DNA of 64,000 nucleotides from Agreia bicolorata (GCF_000938265.1 NZ_JYFC01000004.1:124001-188000), one strand, 5' to 3'. Counted from the stretch's first letter, positions 27,977-36,277 are shown. Numbers and translations: made by a program. The notes: generated by a model from the sequence alone, not told the origin.

Positions 27977-29236
27977 TTACTTGCCGGCTGTCGCCGAGGC
28001 GGCGGCCTTCTGGGCAGCCGCCAGCGCATCCTGGGGAGAGGAGGCACCCGAGAGCGCGCTCTGCACCGCGGTCCACAGCTGCTCGGAGATCAGCGGGTAG
28101 TTCGTGCCCAGGTTGTCGCTGGTGCGACCCTTTGCAGCCTTCACTGCCGACACCCAGGTCTTGAGATCCGGGTGCTGCTCGAGCAACTGGTCCTGGCCGT
28201 CACTTGTCGGCGGAATGTAGTACGCGAAGGTGTTGGCCGTCTCGACGAAGCCCTCGGGAGTCGTCATGCAGTCGATGATCTTCTTTGTGGTCTCGTAGCG
28301 TGCGGTGTCCTTCTGCACCGGGGCGGTGATGAACTCGCCACCGGTCGGGGCCGGCGCTACGCCGGAGTCGACTGCCGGGAGCTGGATAACTCCCGTCTTG
28401 AATGACTGCTTGGCCGCGCTGTCGACCTGCCAGGTGCCGTTCTCCGAGAAGGCGAAGTCGCCCGTGAGGAACTCCTCCCAGCTGGTGTTCTGCGAGTTGC
28501 CGATCACCGACTGCGGTGCGTAGCCCTTGTTGACCCAGTCCGTCCACAGCGTCAGCGCGCTGACGGCCTCGGGCGAATCGAGCTTGGTGAGGTCTGCGCC
28601 AGCGCCCCAGAACCAGGGAAGGAACTGGAAGGAACCCTCTTCGGTGTTGATGCCGGCGAAGGTGATGCCCTTCTTGCCTGCTGCGGTGACCTTGGAGAGT
28701 GCATCGGTCAGCGTCGCCCAGCTCGTGATGCTGGCGGGATCGACTCCGGCGGCAGCGAGGATGTCGGCGTTGTAGTACAGCGCGAGGGTGTTCGCGCCGA
28801 CCGGCACTCCGTAGTCTTTGCCGTCGAGCTCTCCGGCAGCCAGCAGGTTGGCGTCGACCTTCGAGGTGTCGAGCCCGAGCTCGTCTGTGGTGGTCAGCAT
28901 TCCGGTGTCGGCGAGCGTGGAGACGGCGGGGTTGTCGAGCAGGATCACGTCGGGCGACGTGCCTTCCTGCGCGGCGAGCAGGGCCTGATTCGTCAACGAT
29001 GTCGTGTCGTAGGCGGTGCGCTGAATGGTGACTCCGGCATCCGTACCGCAGGCCTGAACCCGCTTCGCCCAGTCGGAACCCTCTTCGTGCTGGGGGTACG
29101 GATCCCACCAGGTGTAGGTGCCTCCGGCGGCGTCGGTCGACCCGGTGTCGCCCGAACTCGAACAGCCCGCGAGGGCTCCGAGTGCGACGACGGTAACCGC
29201 GATAGCGAGCGGCTTCCGTAGTTTGGTGCTCAACAT
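27977..29236 (-). CDS. Sugar ABC transporter substrate-binding lipoprotein
   Basis: A 419-residue family-1 solute-binding protein. The start ATG at 29236 follows a near-perfect AAGGAGG; the signal peptide ends in lipobox ALAGC at about residue 24, followed by a Ser/Gly linker. The mature protein has GGTYTWWDPYPQHEEG, SPDVILLDNPAVSTLA and ENGTWQVDSAAKQSF blocks typical of carbohydrate-binding components. It captures oligosaccharides released outside the cell for the two permeases downstream. Probably binds arabinofuranosides, given the GH127 gene in the operon (inference). Confidence 0.93.
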   Translation of the reverse strand: MLSTKLRKPLAIAVTVVALGALAGCSSSGDTGSTDAAGGTYTWWDPYPQHEEGSDWAKRVQACGTDAGVTIQRTAYDTTSLTNQALLAAQEGTSPDVILLDNPAVSTLADTGMLTTTDELGLDTSKVDANLLAAGELDGKDYGVPVGANTLALYYNADILAAAGVDPASITSWATLTDALSKVTAAGKKGITFAGINTEEGSFQFLPWFWGAGADLTKLDSPEAVSALTLWTDWVNKGYAPQSVIGNSQNTSWEEFLTGDFAFSENGTWQVDSAAKQSFKTGVIQLPAVDSGVAPAPTGGEFITAPVQKDTARYETTKKIIDCMTTPEGFVETANTFAYYIPPTSDGQDQLLEQHPDLKTWVSAVKAAKGRTSDNLGTNYPLISEQLWTAVQSALSGASSPQDALAAAQKAAASATAGK

Positions 29237-29254
29237 GTGTTCCTCCTTGAACGT

Positions 29255-29270
29255 GTCCGGCATACCGGAC
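29255..29270. promoter_or_regulatory. GTCCGG-CATA-CCGGAC hairpin/operator between lacI-type gene and binding protein
   Basis: A perfect 6-bp inverted repeat with a 4-nt centre in the 47-bp gap between the second LacI gene and the lipoprotein gene. Could be a short attenuator that tunes readthrough from the regulator gene, or an operator; it does not match the TCGAACCGGTTCGA sites upstream. Confidence 0.4.
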
Positions 29271-29283
29271 CTCTTGGTGTTTC

Positions 29284-30306
29284 TCAGTGGCGGGTTGGCG
29301 GTACCGCGGTACTGCCGCGGTCATCGATCCGTGGGGTGATCAGATCGACGATCGGTGAAACCGCATCGGACGTGCTTTCGATGCGGGAGACGAGGCGTTC
29401 GACAGCGCGACGACCGAGTTCGTCGGCGGCGCTGTCGATTGCGGTGTAGGGAAGCGAGAACGTGCGGGCGAAATCATCTGAATAACGCCCGATTACCGAG
29501 ATGTCTGCCGGAGCCGAGAGCCCCCGAGACCGCAGCACGCTCGGCAGTGCTGCCGCGGCGGCCTCATTGTTCAGCAGAAGGCCCGTGGCATTGGGGTGGG
29601 CATCGAGCAGTCGGGCGAGCTCCAAACCGATCTGGGGCTGGCTCGAGGGCGCGAAGTGGTGGTGCAGCTCGACTCCGAGTTCGCGAGCGCGATCCTGTGC
29701 CGCATTCGCGAGCCTCGACACGTAGGCGCCGCCGCGCTCCAACACGTGTTCGGGCTGGGAGACCAGAATCAAGTTGCGGTGGCCCAGCTCGTGCAGCGTC
29801 TCCACCATCAGACGGCCCGCGGCGACGAAGTCGAGGTCGAACACGTCGATGCCGCTCGGGTCGCCCGGCAACCCGACCAGGGAGCCGGGCTGAGCGGCCG
29901 CGCGGAGGATGCCGAGGCGGTCATCGTTCTCGGCGACGTTCAGCAGGATGAAGCCGTCGACCATTCTCGAGTCCGAGATGCGTCGGAGGGCCGATACGCC
30001 GTCTTCGTCTGTCAGCAGAAGCGTGTCGTAGCCGCGCTCGCGGGCGCGGTTGGTGACCCCGAGAATGTACTGAAGCATGGCGGGAGCGAACTCGTCTTCA
30101 AGAAAGCGGGCCAGCAGACCGATCACTTTCGTCTGCGATGTGGCCAGCGCTCTGGCGCCGGCGTTCGGCGTGTAGCCGAGGCTGAGAACCGCCTGCTCCA
30201 CCTTTTCGCGAACCTCGGCGGAGATGGATCGCTTGCCCGAGAGCGCGTACGACGCGGTGCTGCGTGACACGCCCGCGACACGGGCCACGTCTCCGATTGT
30301 TGCCAT
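29284..30306 (-). CDS. LacI-family transcriptional regulator (second)
   Basis: A 340-residue repressor. N-terminal helix-turn-helix TIGDVARVAGVSRSTASYALSG, hinge region GKRSISAEVREKV, then a sugar-binding effector domain (MLQYILGVTNRARERGYDTLLL; HELGHRNLILVSQPEH; ISVIGRYSDDFAR). It is the first gene of a run on the same strand leading into the ABC importer, GH127 and the wall-anchored glycosidase. Two TCGAACCGGTTCGA palindromes lie 22-50 bp upstream of its start, so it probably represses itself and the whole downstream operon until an arabinoside binds. Confidence 0.93.
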   Translation of the reverse strand: MATIGDVARVAGVSRSTASYALSGKRSISAEVREKVEQAVLSLGYTPNAGARALATSQTKVIGLLARFLEDEFAPAMLQYILGVTNRARERGYDTLLLTDEDGVSALRRISDSRMVDGFILLNVAENDDRLGILRAAAQPGSLVGLPGDPSGIDVFDLDFVAAGRLMVETLHELGHRNLILVSQPEHVLERGGAYVSRLANAAQDRARELGVELHHHFAPSSQPQIGLELARLLDAHPNATGLLLNNEAAAAALPSVLRSRGLSAPADISVIGRYSDDFARTFSLPYTAIDSAADELGRRAVERLVSRIESTSDAVSPIVDLITPRIDDRGSTAVPPTRH

Positions 30307-30327
30307 GAGGTCTCCATTGACGATGTT

Positions 30328-30356
30328 TCGAACCGGTTCGATTCGAACCGGTTCGA
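30328..30356. promoter_or_regulatory. Tandem LacI operators (two 14-bp palindromes)
   Basis: TCGAACCGGTTCGA occurs at 30328-30341 and again at 30343-30356, separated by one base. Each is a perfect palindrome with a central CG, as expected for LacI-family operators. Adjacent to the start of the second LacI gene. Confidence 0.8.
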
Positions 30357-30466
30357 CGATAACAGAATCATCGGCGATCCCGCAAGGTCATTTTCGAGCG
30401 GGGCTCGTAGAGGGCGCGCGAGCACTGCGCTTGATCGGTTAGGATGTTCAGGTTCGTAAGAACAGA

Positions 30467-30551
30467 GGTGGCGTACTCAAGCGGCCGAAGAGGCACGCTT
30501 GGAAAGCGTGTATAGGGCAACCTATCGAGAGTTCGAATCTCTCCGCCACCG
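30467..30551 (+). tRNA. tRNA-Ser (anticodon GGA)
   Basis: An 85-nt class II tRNA. The acceptor arms GGTGGCG (30467-30473) and CGCCACC (30544-30550) pair fully; the discriminator is G, as for serine tRNAs. The anticodon stem CACGC/GCGTG encloses TTGGAAA with anticodon GGA, followed by a long variable arm and the T-arm GAGAGTTCGAATCTCTC. CCA is not encoded complete (GCCG follows). Reads UCC and UCU codons. Confidence 0.97.
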
Positions 30552-30554
30552 CCG

Positions 30555-30595
30555 AAACCCCTGATCGAAGCACCAGATGCCTCGGTCAGGGGTTT
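30555..30595 (+). terminator. Terminator after tRNA-Ser
   Basis: AAACCCCTGA (30555-30564) and TCAGGGGTTT (30586-30595) form a 10-bp perfect stem four bases after the tRNA, ending in TTT. It can work in both directions and also lies downstream of the minus-strand gene ending at 30631. Confidence 0.75.
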
Positions 30596-30630
30596 GTGCG
30601 TTTAGGGGGCTCCGCGGGGGAGTGATGGCG

Positions 30631-31284
30631 CTAGTAGCGCGCCATGGTGAGCGCCTCGGCAACGGGGTCGTCGCCCGCTACCGCTTCGAACTGCGCGTGC
30701 AGGCCGACGCCGTCGACGAGGCTGCAGAACACGAGAGCGGCGACGTCGGCGCGCGGGATCGAGCCACGACCGGTGCTCTCGGCGAGATGCACGAGGCCCG
30801 TTCCGGGTTCGTTGGTGAGGGCGCCCGGCCTGATGATTGTCCAGTCGAGGTCGCGCTGGCGTAGGGCAGAATCGGCCTCGCTCTTGGCCCGCAGGTACAC
30901 CTGGAACACGTCGTCGGAGTCTGGCTCGAAGGAGTCGGCCGACATGGCCGAGATCATCACGTAACGCCGGATGCCGGCGATCAGGGCCGCGTCGGCCAGC
31001 AGCACGGCCGCATCCCGGTCGACCGTGAGCTTGCGAGCCGCCCCGGAATCAGGGCCGGCGCCGGCGGCGAACACCACGGCATCCACCCCGGCGAGATCCG
31101 CGGCGAGAGTCTCGACCGAGATCTGCTCGAGATCGAGAACGACGGGGATGCCGCCGGCGACGAGCAGATCGCTCGCCTGATCGGGGTTACGGATGAAGCC
31201 GACGGCCTCGTGGCCCGCGTCGCTGAGGAGTTTCTGGAGAATGAGGGCGATCTTGCCGTGACCACCGGCGATTGCAATACGCAT
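30631..31284 (-). CDS. NAD(P)-binding atypical SDR-family protein
   Basis: A 217-residue protein with an N-terminal Rossmann fold: MRIAIAGGHGKIALILQKLL (GxxGxxG). Downstream elements are DAVVFAAGAGP, RRYVMISAMSAD, the YLRAKSEADSAL segment containing the YxxxK pair, and WTIIRPGALTNEPGTG, all typical of the atypical SDR-a5 group (YwnB/HSCARG-like). Such proteins act as NAD(P)H sensors or reductases; the substrate is unknown. Stands alone between tRNA-Ser and SRP RNA. Confidence 0.88.
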   Translation of the reverse strand: MRIAIAGGHGKIALILQKLLSDAGHEAVGFIRNPDQASDLLVAGGIPVVLDLEQISVETLAADLAGVDAVVFAAGAGPDSGAARKLTVDRDAAVLLADAALIAGIRRYVMISAMSADSFEPDSDDVFQVYLRAKSEADSALRQRDLDWTIIRPGALTNEPGTGLVHLAESTGRGSIPRADVAALVFCSLVDGVGLHAQFEAVAGDDPVAEALTMARY

Positions 31285-31340
31285 GCATCAAGTACACCTC
31301 AGGTCGCGAGCGGCACACAACCTCGCGTAAAGTGGTTGAC

Positions 31341-31432
31341 GGCTCCCCGCGTGGCGCCATCCAGGCCAACTCCCCCAGGACGGAAACGTAGCAAGGGTAA
31401 CCGGGCTCTGGCGGGTGCGCGGGGGGTCTTTT
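31341..31432 (+). ncRNA. ffs: Signal recognition particle RNA, bacterial small type
   Basis: The conserved SRP core is clear: the apical GGCCAACTCCCCCAGGACG-GAAACG-TAGCAAGGGTAACC region includes the Ffh-binding symmetric loop and the GGAA-type tetraloop. The terminal stem pairs CCCCGCG (near 31345) with CGCGGGG (near 31418), and a T-rich run (TCTTTTCTTTT) ends transcription. The ends are given to within a few bases. This RNA forms the co-translational targeting particle with Ffh. Confidence 0.93.
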
Positions 31433-31439
31433 CTTTTGC

Positions 31440-31477
31440 CTCGGTACTACTGAGACGAGTCCGTGGACTACTGGATT
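31440..31477. promoter_or_regulatory. Candidate LAL-regulator sites upstream of SipW operon
   Basis: ACTACTGAGAC at 31446-31456 is the exact reverse complement of the 11-bp repeat upstream of the LAL regulator gene (40310, 40325). A weaker copy ACTACTGGATT lies at 31467-31477. The first site is also part of an imperfect dyad CTCGGTA-C-TACTGAG (31440-31454). The 314-bp gap between the SDR-like gene and the first exported protein otherwise holds only SRP RNA and this promoter region. Confidence 0.55.
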
Positions 31478-31598
31478 GTCTGCATTCGGCTGCTGGAGAT
31501 CGGCCGTTTCGGCCCCCAGCCTCGCTTTCCCGTTCCACCATGTCGGGATCAGGCCGCACTGTGCGGCGAACGATCCGGGGGACTTGAGGGGCACCGAC

Positions 31599-32243
31599 AT
31601 GAGCACATCGACCAGCGAACACGCGACGACAGGGCAGGCGACAGAGCACGCCACGAGACGCAGGGGGATCGTTCGCGCGGTTCTCGCCGGCGGCCTCGTG
31701 CTCGGAGTGGGAGCCGCGGTGACACTCGCGGCCTGGAACGATTCCGAGTTCGCCACCGGCACCTTCGGGGCAGGATCGTTCAACCTCGAGGGCCAGGAGA
31801 CGGCTGGGGGCGGGTTCACCGACCATGAAACGGCACCCGGTGCGGCCCTCACGTTCGTTGTCGAGCCGCTCAACCTGGCACCTGCTGACGTCGTCTACGC
31901 GCCGTTCGCCGTGCGCCTCGATGCGGCCACCACAACGGATGCGGTCGTGACGCTCAGCAGCGTCGGCGCGGGCGCGAACGCGGCCAACCTCACCTACGAA
32001 ATCCTCACGACGACGGCATTCGAATGCGACGCCGACACGACCGGAACGTCGCTGGTTCCCGCGGGAACGGCCACCACGGCAGCAGACGCCGCGACGTTCG
32101 ACCTGACTCAGGGCGCGGCCGCGGCCGCGGGGGATCCCGTGAACCTCTGCCTGATCGTGACCGCCGGCGGCGGCCTCGTCGAAGGGGCCGCAGCAACCGT
32201 GACGTGGGAGTTCGCCGCCGAGTCGGTGTCGGACAACGACTGA
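31599..32243 (+). CDS. SipW-dependent exported protein (first)
   Basis: A 214-residue protein with the alternate signal peptide of SipW-cleaved proteins: a Arg-rich start (RRRGIV), a hydrophobic helix (VLAGGLVLGVGAAVTLA) and AAWNDSEFATGTFGAGSFNLEG, the class-defining A-x-W-x-D-x-E-F motif. The mature part is beta-rich and Ala/Thr-rich with two Cys pairs (AFECDAD, NLCLIV), like the TasA/CalY fold. ATG 31599 preceded by GGGG. First gene of a four-gene operon with a second substrate, the peptidase and a third substrate. Probably a surface fibre or matrix subunit. Confidence 0.85.
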   Translation: MSTSTSEHATTGQATEHATRRRGIVRAVLAGGLVLGVGAAVTLAAWNDSEFATGTFGAGSFNLEGQETAGGGFTDHETAPGAALTFVVEPLNLAPADVVYAPFAVRLDAATTTDAVVTLSSVGAGANAANLTYEILTTTAFECDADTTGTSLVPAGTATTAADAATFDLTQGAAAAAGDPVNLCLIVTAGGGLVEGAAATVTWEFAAESVSDND

Positions 32244-32248
32244 GAACG

Positions 32249-32890
32249 ATGCGTCACGCACACAGGCCCCGGGCCGAGGACCGTTCCCGCCGCTTTGCGC
32301 GAATCAGGGCGATCCTGGCCGGTGGCCTCGTGCTCGGCGTCGGAGGGTCGCTGACCATGGCGGCCTGGACTGACAGCGAGTTCGGCCAGGCCACGTTCAC
32401 AGCGAGCAGCTTCAACACCGAGTCGTCGATCAATACAGGTTCGACCTGGGCCGACTCGACGGCCGCCGCGCCGCTTGTCTTCGCCTTCTCTGCCGCAGCC
32501 ATGTCGCCCACCACCGTGAAGTACGCGCCATTCTGGGTTCGCACGAAGACGGTGTCGCTCGATGGCACGCTGGCGCTGCAGACCGCGACGTCCAACAACA
32601 CGGCTTTCGCGGCAGCGCTCAAGTACCGCGTGGTCCGTTACTCCACCGGCACGTGCGACTCGAGCCAGTTCAGTGCCGGAGCGGTCTACATCGTGGGCGC
32701 AGCGGGGCTTCCCGCCGCAGGGGGTGCCGCGCTCACCAGCACGCCGACGGTGACCACGGGCGTGGCGGCCAACCAGTCGGCCGTGACCCAACTCTGCTTC
32801 GAGGTGTCGATGAACGCCGATGCCCCGAACACCCTGCAGGGAGGAAGCATCACCGCCACGTGGGAAGTGAAGGCGACCTCGAGCTCATGA
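32249..32890 (+). CDS. SipW-dependent exported protein (second)
   Basis: A 213-residue paralogue of the previous protein: Arg-rich start, ILAGGLVLGVGGSLTMAAW and TDSEFGQATFTASSFN at the cleavage region, then a Thr/Ala-rich beta domain (KYAPFWVRTKTVSLDG; CDSSQFSAGAVYIVG; QLCFEVSMNAD) ending TATWEVKAT. Both paralogues share YAPF and Cys positions. ATG 32249 is five bases after the previous stop, and its stop overlaps the signal peptidase ATG (ATGA at 32887-32890). Likely copolymer or accessory subunit of the same surface structure. Confidence 0.85.
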   Translation: MRHAHRPRAEDRSRRFARIRAILAGGLVLGVGGSLTMAAWTDSEFGQATFTASSFNTESSINTGSTWADSTAAAPLVFAFSAAAMSPTTVKYAPFWVRTKTVSLDGTLALQTATSNNTAFAAALKYRVVRYSTGTCDSSQFSAGAVYIVGAAGLPAAGGAALTSTPTVTTGVAANQSAVTQLCFEVSMNADAPNTLQGGSITATWEVKATSSS

Positions 32891-33501
32891 TCGAAACCGT
32901 GGCCGCAGTCGACTCGGGGGTCCGATCAGACTCCCCGGCATCCACCGCGCACGGTCGGCGACGCGGCGTCGTGCGCGAGGTGCTCCTAAACATCGCATCC
33001 GTACTGGGTGCTGCGTGCATCGCGCTCACGCTGGCCGCGCTGCTGTTCAACATCACGCTGATCATGTTCAAGACCGGGTCGATGTCTCCGACGATCCCCG
33101 CCGGGTCGCTCGCCCTCGTGCGCGAGATTCCGGCATCCGAAGCGAAAGTCGGCGACGTCGTGACCGTCGACCGCCCCGACCAGCTGCCCGTCACCCATCG
33201 GGTGGTCGCGACCGAACCGGGCGTCGGCGGGCAGACGATCCTGACCCTGCGCGGCGATGCCAACCCGGTCGACGACCCCGCGCCGTACACCGTGTCGACC
33301 GTGCGCATCGTCATGGCATCCATTCCCGGGCTCGCCGTCGCCGTCGTGGCGATGTCGAATCCTGTGGCCCTCGGCTCGGTGACCCTCGTCGTCGCCTCGT
33401 TCATCACTTGGTATTTCTGGCCCCGCTCGCAGCGGGCCGAGCGAACGACCCGCGGTCGGCACGGGCCCGACACAAAGTCGTTCGGAGGAAGCGTCGGCTG
33501 A
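32887..33501 (+). CDS. sipW: Signal peptidase I, ER/SipW type
   Basis: A 204-residue membrane peptidase. Two hydrophobic segments (about 36-62 and 150-185) flank the catalytic region. The nucleophile Ser65 is in MFKTGSMSPTIPAGSL; instead of the Lys of ordinary bacterial SPase I, the general base position has His104 in PVTHRVV, the Ser-His arrangement of ER-type/SipW peptidases, and RGDANPVDD supplies the conserved GDNN-like box. It sits among three proteins with matching signal peptides, so it is their dedicated processing enzyme. Confidence 0.92.
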   Translation: MIETVAAVDSGVRSDSPASTAHGRRRGVVREVLLNIASVLGAACIALTLAALLFNITLIMFKTGSMSPTIPAGSLALVREIPASEAKVGDVVTVDRPDQLPVTHRVVATEPGVGGQTILTLRGDANPVDDPAPYTVSTVRIVMASIPGLAVAVVAMSNPVALGSVTLVVASFITWYFWPRSQRAERTTRGRHGPDTKSFGGSVG

Positions 33502-34022
33502 TGCGGCGGGGGAGCAGGATCGCTGCCCTGGTGGTGGGCGCAGCCCTGATCGCGGCATGGGGCATCGGCGGCGGCGTCGACGAGACCGAGGCCTCCTGGA
33601 CGGACCAGGAATTCGCCCGGACCACATTGACCGCTACGACGATCCCGAACCCGGTCATCCAGAGCTGCGTGCTCAGCCCCGGAACGCTGGGGACGAACCC
33701 CACGATCACGATGAAGTGGAACTTTCCGGCGGGCACGGGCTACGCGGCTCCGGCGAACGTCGCGTATGCGGTGGCGGAGGGCGGCCTTCTGTCGAACCTC
33801 ACGGTGGCGTTGCTCGGCCAGGGGATCACCACGAGCGGACCGGTGTCGGGGACCTACACCACGACGTTCAGCAGTTCCCTTCTCGGGGGACTGCTGGGCG
33901 GCAGCTACGGGCTCTACCTGCAGACCGTCGACGCGACGGGATGGACCTCTGGGCGGGCCGGAGCCACCGCCGCCATGGGCCTGGTCGGGGCGAATCCCAC
34001 GTGCGCGCCGAACCCGACCTGA
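33501..34022 (+). CDS. SipW-dependent exported protein (third, divergent)
   Basis: A 173-residue protein whose ATG shares one base with the peptidase stop. Signal region: RRGSRIAALVVGAALIAAWGIGGG followed by ASWTDQEFARTTLTA (quoted in parts), the same W-x-D-x-E-F motif as the other two. The mature domain has two Cys (IQSCVLSP, NPTCAPNPT) and a fibronectin/Ig-like beta pattern (TITMKWNFPAG; GTYTTTFSSS; YGLYLQTVDATGWTS). Possibly a tip, anchor or minor subunit. No sortase motif or C-terminal helix is present. Confidence 0.82.
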   Translation: MRRGSRIAALVVGAALIAAWGIGGGVDETEASWTDQEFARTTLTATTIPNPVIQSCVLSPGTLGTNPTITMKWNFPAGTGYAAPANVAYAVAEGGLLSNLTVALLGQGITTSGPVSGTYTTTFSSSLLGGLLGGSYGLYLQTVDATGWTSGRAGATAAMGLVGANPTCAPNPT

Positions 34023-34126
34023 TCGGACTGCACGTCTTCTCGACCTGACAGGATTCCCCGTTGAACAACAGCGCGAGCGCATAGGGTTAGGAGCGCCTAA
34101 GTAACCACAAGTTCGAAGGATCCTAA

Positions 34127-36277
34127 GTGTCGAGAAGCATTTACGTCGCCTCAGCCGAAGGCCACTCCGGCAAGTCAACGATCGCGCTGGGGGTGCTCGA
34201 CACCCTGTGCCACTCGCTGCAGCGGGTCGGCGTCTTCCGGCCCATCGCGCGCTCGGTCGCAGAACGCGACTACGTTCTCGAGATGCTCCTGGCGCACGAC
34301 GGCGTCGAGCTGAGCTACGAGCAGACCATCGGCGTCACCTACGACGACGTGCACAACGACCCGGATGCCGCCCTGTCAGTCATCGTCGAGCGCTACAAGG
34401 CGGTCGAGCGCGAATGCGACGCTGTGGTCATCCTCGGCTCCGACTACACCGACGTCGGCAGCCCCTCCGAACTCTCATTCAACGCGCGAGTCGCGGCGAA
34501 CCTCGGAGCTCCCGTGCTGCTGGTGCTGGGTGGGCGAAAGGGCCAGGGATCTTCGGAGACGCTCGGCTACTCCGAGTCGCGGACGCCCGACGACATGCGG
34601 CAGCTCACCGAACTTGCCCAGGTCGAACTCAAACTGGCGCATGCCACGCTGCTCGGCATCGTGTCGAACCGCGCCGACCCCGAGCGGCTCGACGAGACTC
34701 GGGATGCGATCGGTTCCGCCATCGACAGCCCGGCATCCGTTCCGATCTGGGCGATTCCCGAAGACCGGGTGCTCGTCGCTCCGACCATGCAGCACCTCGT
34801 GGAGGCCACCGCTGGATCACTGCTCTCGGGCGATCCGCTCCTGCTCAACAGAGAAGCCCTCGGAGTGGTCGTTGCGGGCATGTCGATGGTCAACGTGCTT
34901 CCTCGCCTCACCGAGAGTGCGGTCGTCGTCATCCCTGCAGACCGCTCCGAGGTGCTCCTCGCGGTTCTTATGGCGAACGCCTCTGGAACCTTCCCCTCGC
35001 TCTCCGGCATCGTCCTCAACGGAGGTTTCGAGCTACCCGAACCGATCACGCGTCTGATCTCGGGCCTCGATTCGACTCTGCCGATCGTGACGACCGACCT
35101 CGGAACCTACGACACGGCGCTGCGCATCACGTCGACTCGCGGGCGCCTCGCGGCCGACTCGCAGCGCAAATACGACAGCGCACTTGCGCTGTTCGAGCAG
35201 CATGTCGACGGCGCGAAGCTGCTCGAGTTGCTTGACGTGAGTTCGTCGACAGTCGTCACTCCGCTCATGTTCGAGTACGGCCTCATCGATCAGGCGCGGC
35301 ACGTGCGCCGGCACATCGTTCTTCCCGAGGGCGACGACGACCGTGTGCTGAAAGCCGCGAGCACCGTGCTGGCACGCGGCATCGCAGAACTCACGATCGT
35401 GGGAGAAGAGGACGAGGTGCGCACCAGGGCTGCCGGTCTCGGACTTGACCTCGAGGGCGCGCACATCGTGAGCGTGTTCGACGAGAAGTACCGCCAGCCG
35501 TTCGCCGAGGAGTACGCGCGGCTGCGCGCGCACAAGGGAATCACCCTCGAGCAGGCGCGCGACACGGTCACTGACGTGTCGTACTTCGGAACCATGATGG
35601 TGAAGCTCGGCCTCGCCGACGGCATGGTCTCTGGCGCCGCGCACACCACGGCGCACACCATTCGACCGGCGTTCGAGGTCATCAAGACCCAGCCCGGTGT
35701 ATCCGTCGTCTCGAGTGTCTTTCTCATGGCGCTCGCCGACCGCGTGCTGGTCTACGGCGACTGCGCCGTCATCCCCGACCCCACCGCCGAGCAGCTCGCC
35801 GACATCGCCATCTCGTCGAGCGCCACGGCCACTCAGTTCGGCGTCGAGCCACGCATTGCGATGCTCTCGTACTCCACAGGAACGTCGGGCTCGGGCGCAG
35901 AGGTCGAGAAGGTTCGAACAGCGACCGGTCTCGTGCGCGAGCGGCGCCCCGACCTGCTGGTCGAGGGTCCGATCCAGTACGACGCCGCAGCGGATGCCGC
36001 GGTGGCGGCCACGAAGATGCCCGACAGCCAGGTGGCCGGTCGCGCCACGGTGTTCATCTTCCCCGACCTCAACACGGGTAACAACACCTACAAGGCGGTG
36101 CAGCGCAGCGCCGGTGCCGTGGCTATCGGGCCCGTGCTGCAGGGACTCAACAAGCCGATCAACGATCTCTCCCGCGGCGCGCTTGTGGCCGACATCGTGA
36201 ACACCATCGCCATCACGGCAATCCAGGCGGCCGCCCAGCCCGTCGACGCCGTCGCAGAAGAAGGAGTCTCCGCGTGA
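34127..36277 (+). CDS. pta: Phosphate acetyltransferase
   Basis: Converts acetyl-CoA and phosphate to acetyl phosphate. The 716-residue long-form enzyme has an N-terminal P-loop/BioD-like domain (SIYVASAEGHSGKST), a DRTGG middle domain (about 215-330) and the catalytic PTA_PTB domain (about 385-705) with DGMVSGAAHTTAHTIRPAFE and SYSTGTSGSGAEVEKVR. GTG start. Its stop overlaps the ackA start by 4 bp. Together they run the acetate/acetyl-phosphate overflow pathway, a possible phosphodonor source for response regulators. Confidence 0.96.
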   Translation: MSRSIYVASAEGHSGKSTIALGVLDTLCHSLQRVGVFRPIARSVAERDYVLEMLLAHDGVELSYEQTIGVTYDDVHNDPDAALSVIVERYKAVERECDAVVILGSDYTDVGSPSELSFNARVAANLGAPVLLVLGGRKGQGSSETLGYSESRTPDDMRQLTELAQVELKLAHATLLGIVSNRADPERLDETRDAIGSAIDSPASVPIWAIPEDRVLVAPTMQHLVEATAGSLLSGDPLLLNREALGVVVAGMSMVNVLPRLTESAVVVIPADRSEVLLAVLMANASGTFPSLSGIVLNGGFELPEPITRLISGLDSTLPIVTTDLGTYDTALRITSTRGRLAADSQRKYDSALALFEQHVDGAKLLELLDVSSSTVVTPLMFEYGLIDQARHVRRHIVLPEGDDDRVLKAASTVLARGIAELTIVGEEDEVRTRAAGLGLDLEGAHIVSVFDEKYRQPFAEEYARLRAHKGITLEQARDTVTDVSYFGTMMVKLGLADGMVSGAAHTTAHTIRPAFEVIKTQPGVSVVSSVFLMALADRVLVYGDCAVIPDPTAEQLADIAISSSATATQFGVEPRIAMLSYSTGTSGSGAEVEKVRTATGLVRERRPDLLVEGPIQYDAAADAAVAATKMPDSQVAGRATVFIFPDLNTGNNTYKAVQRSAGAVAIGPVLQGLNKPINDLSRGALVADIVNTIAITAIQAAAQPVDAVAEEGVSA

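Noticed and set aside
32850-34178. 442-codon minus-strand frame across the SipW operon
   Set aside because: Overlaps three genes with clear motifs and ends in low-complexity Arg/Ser sequence.
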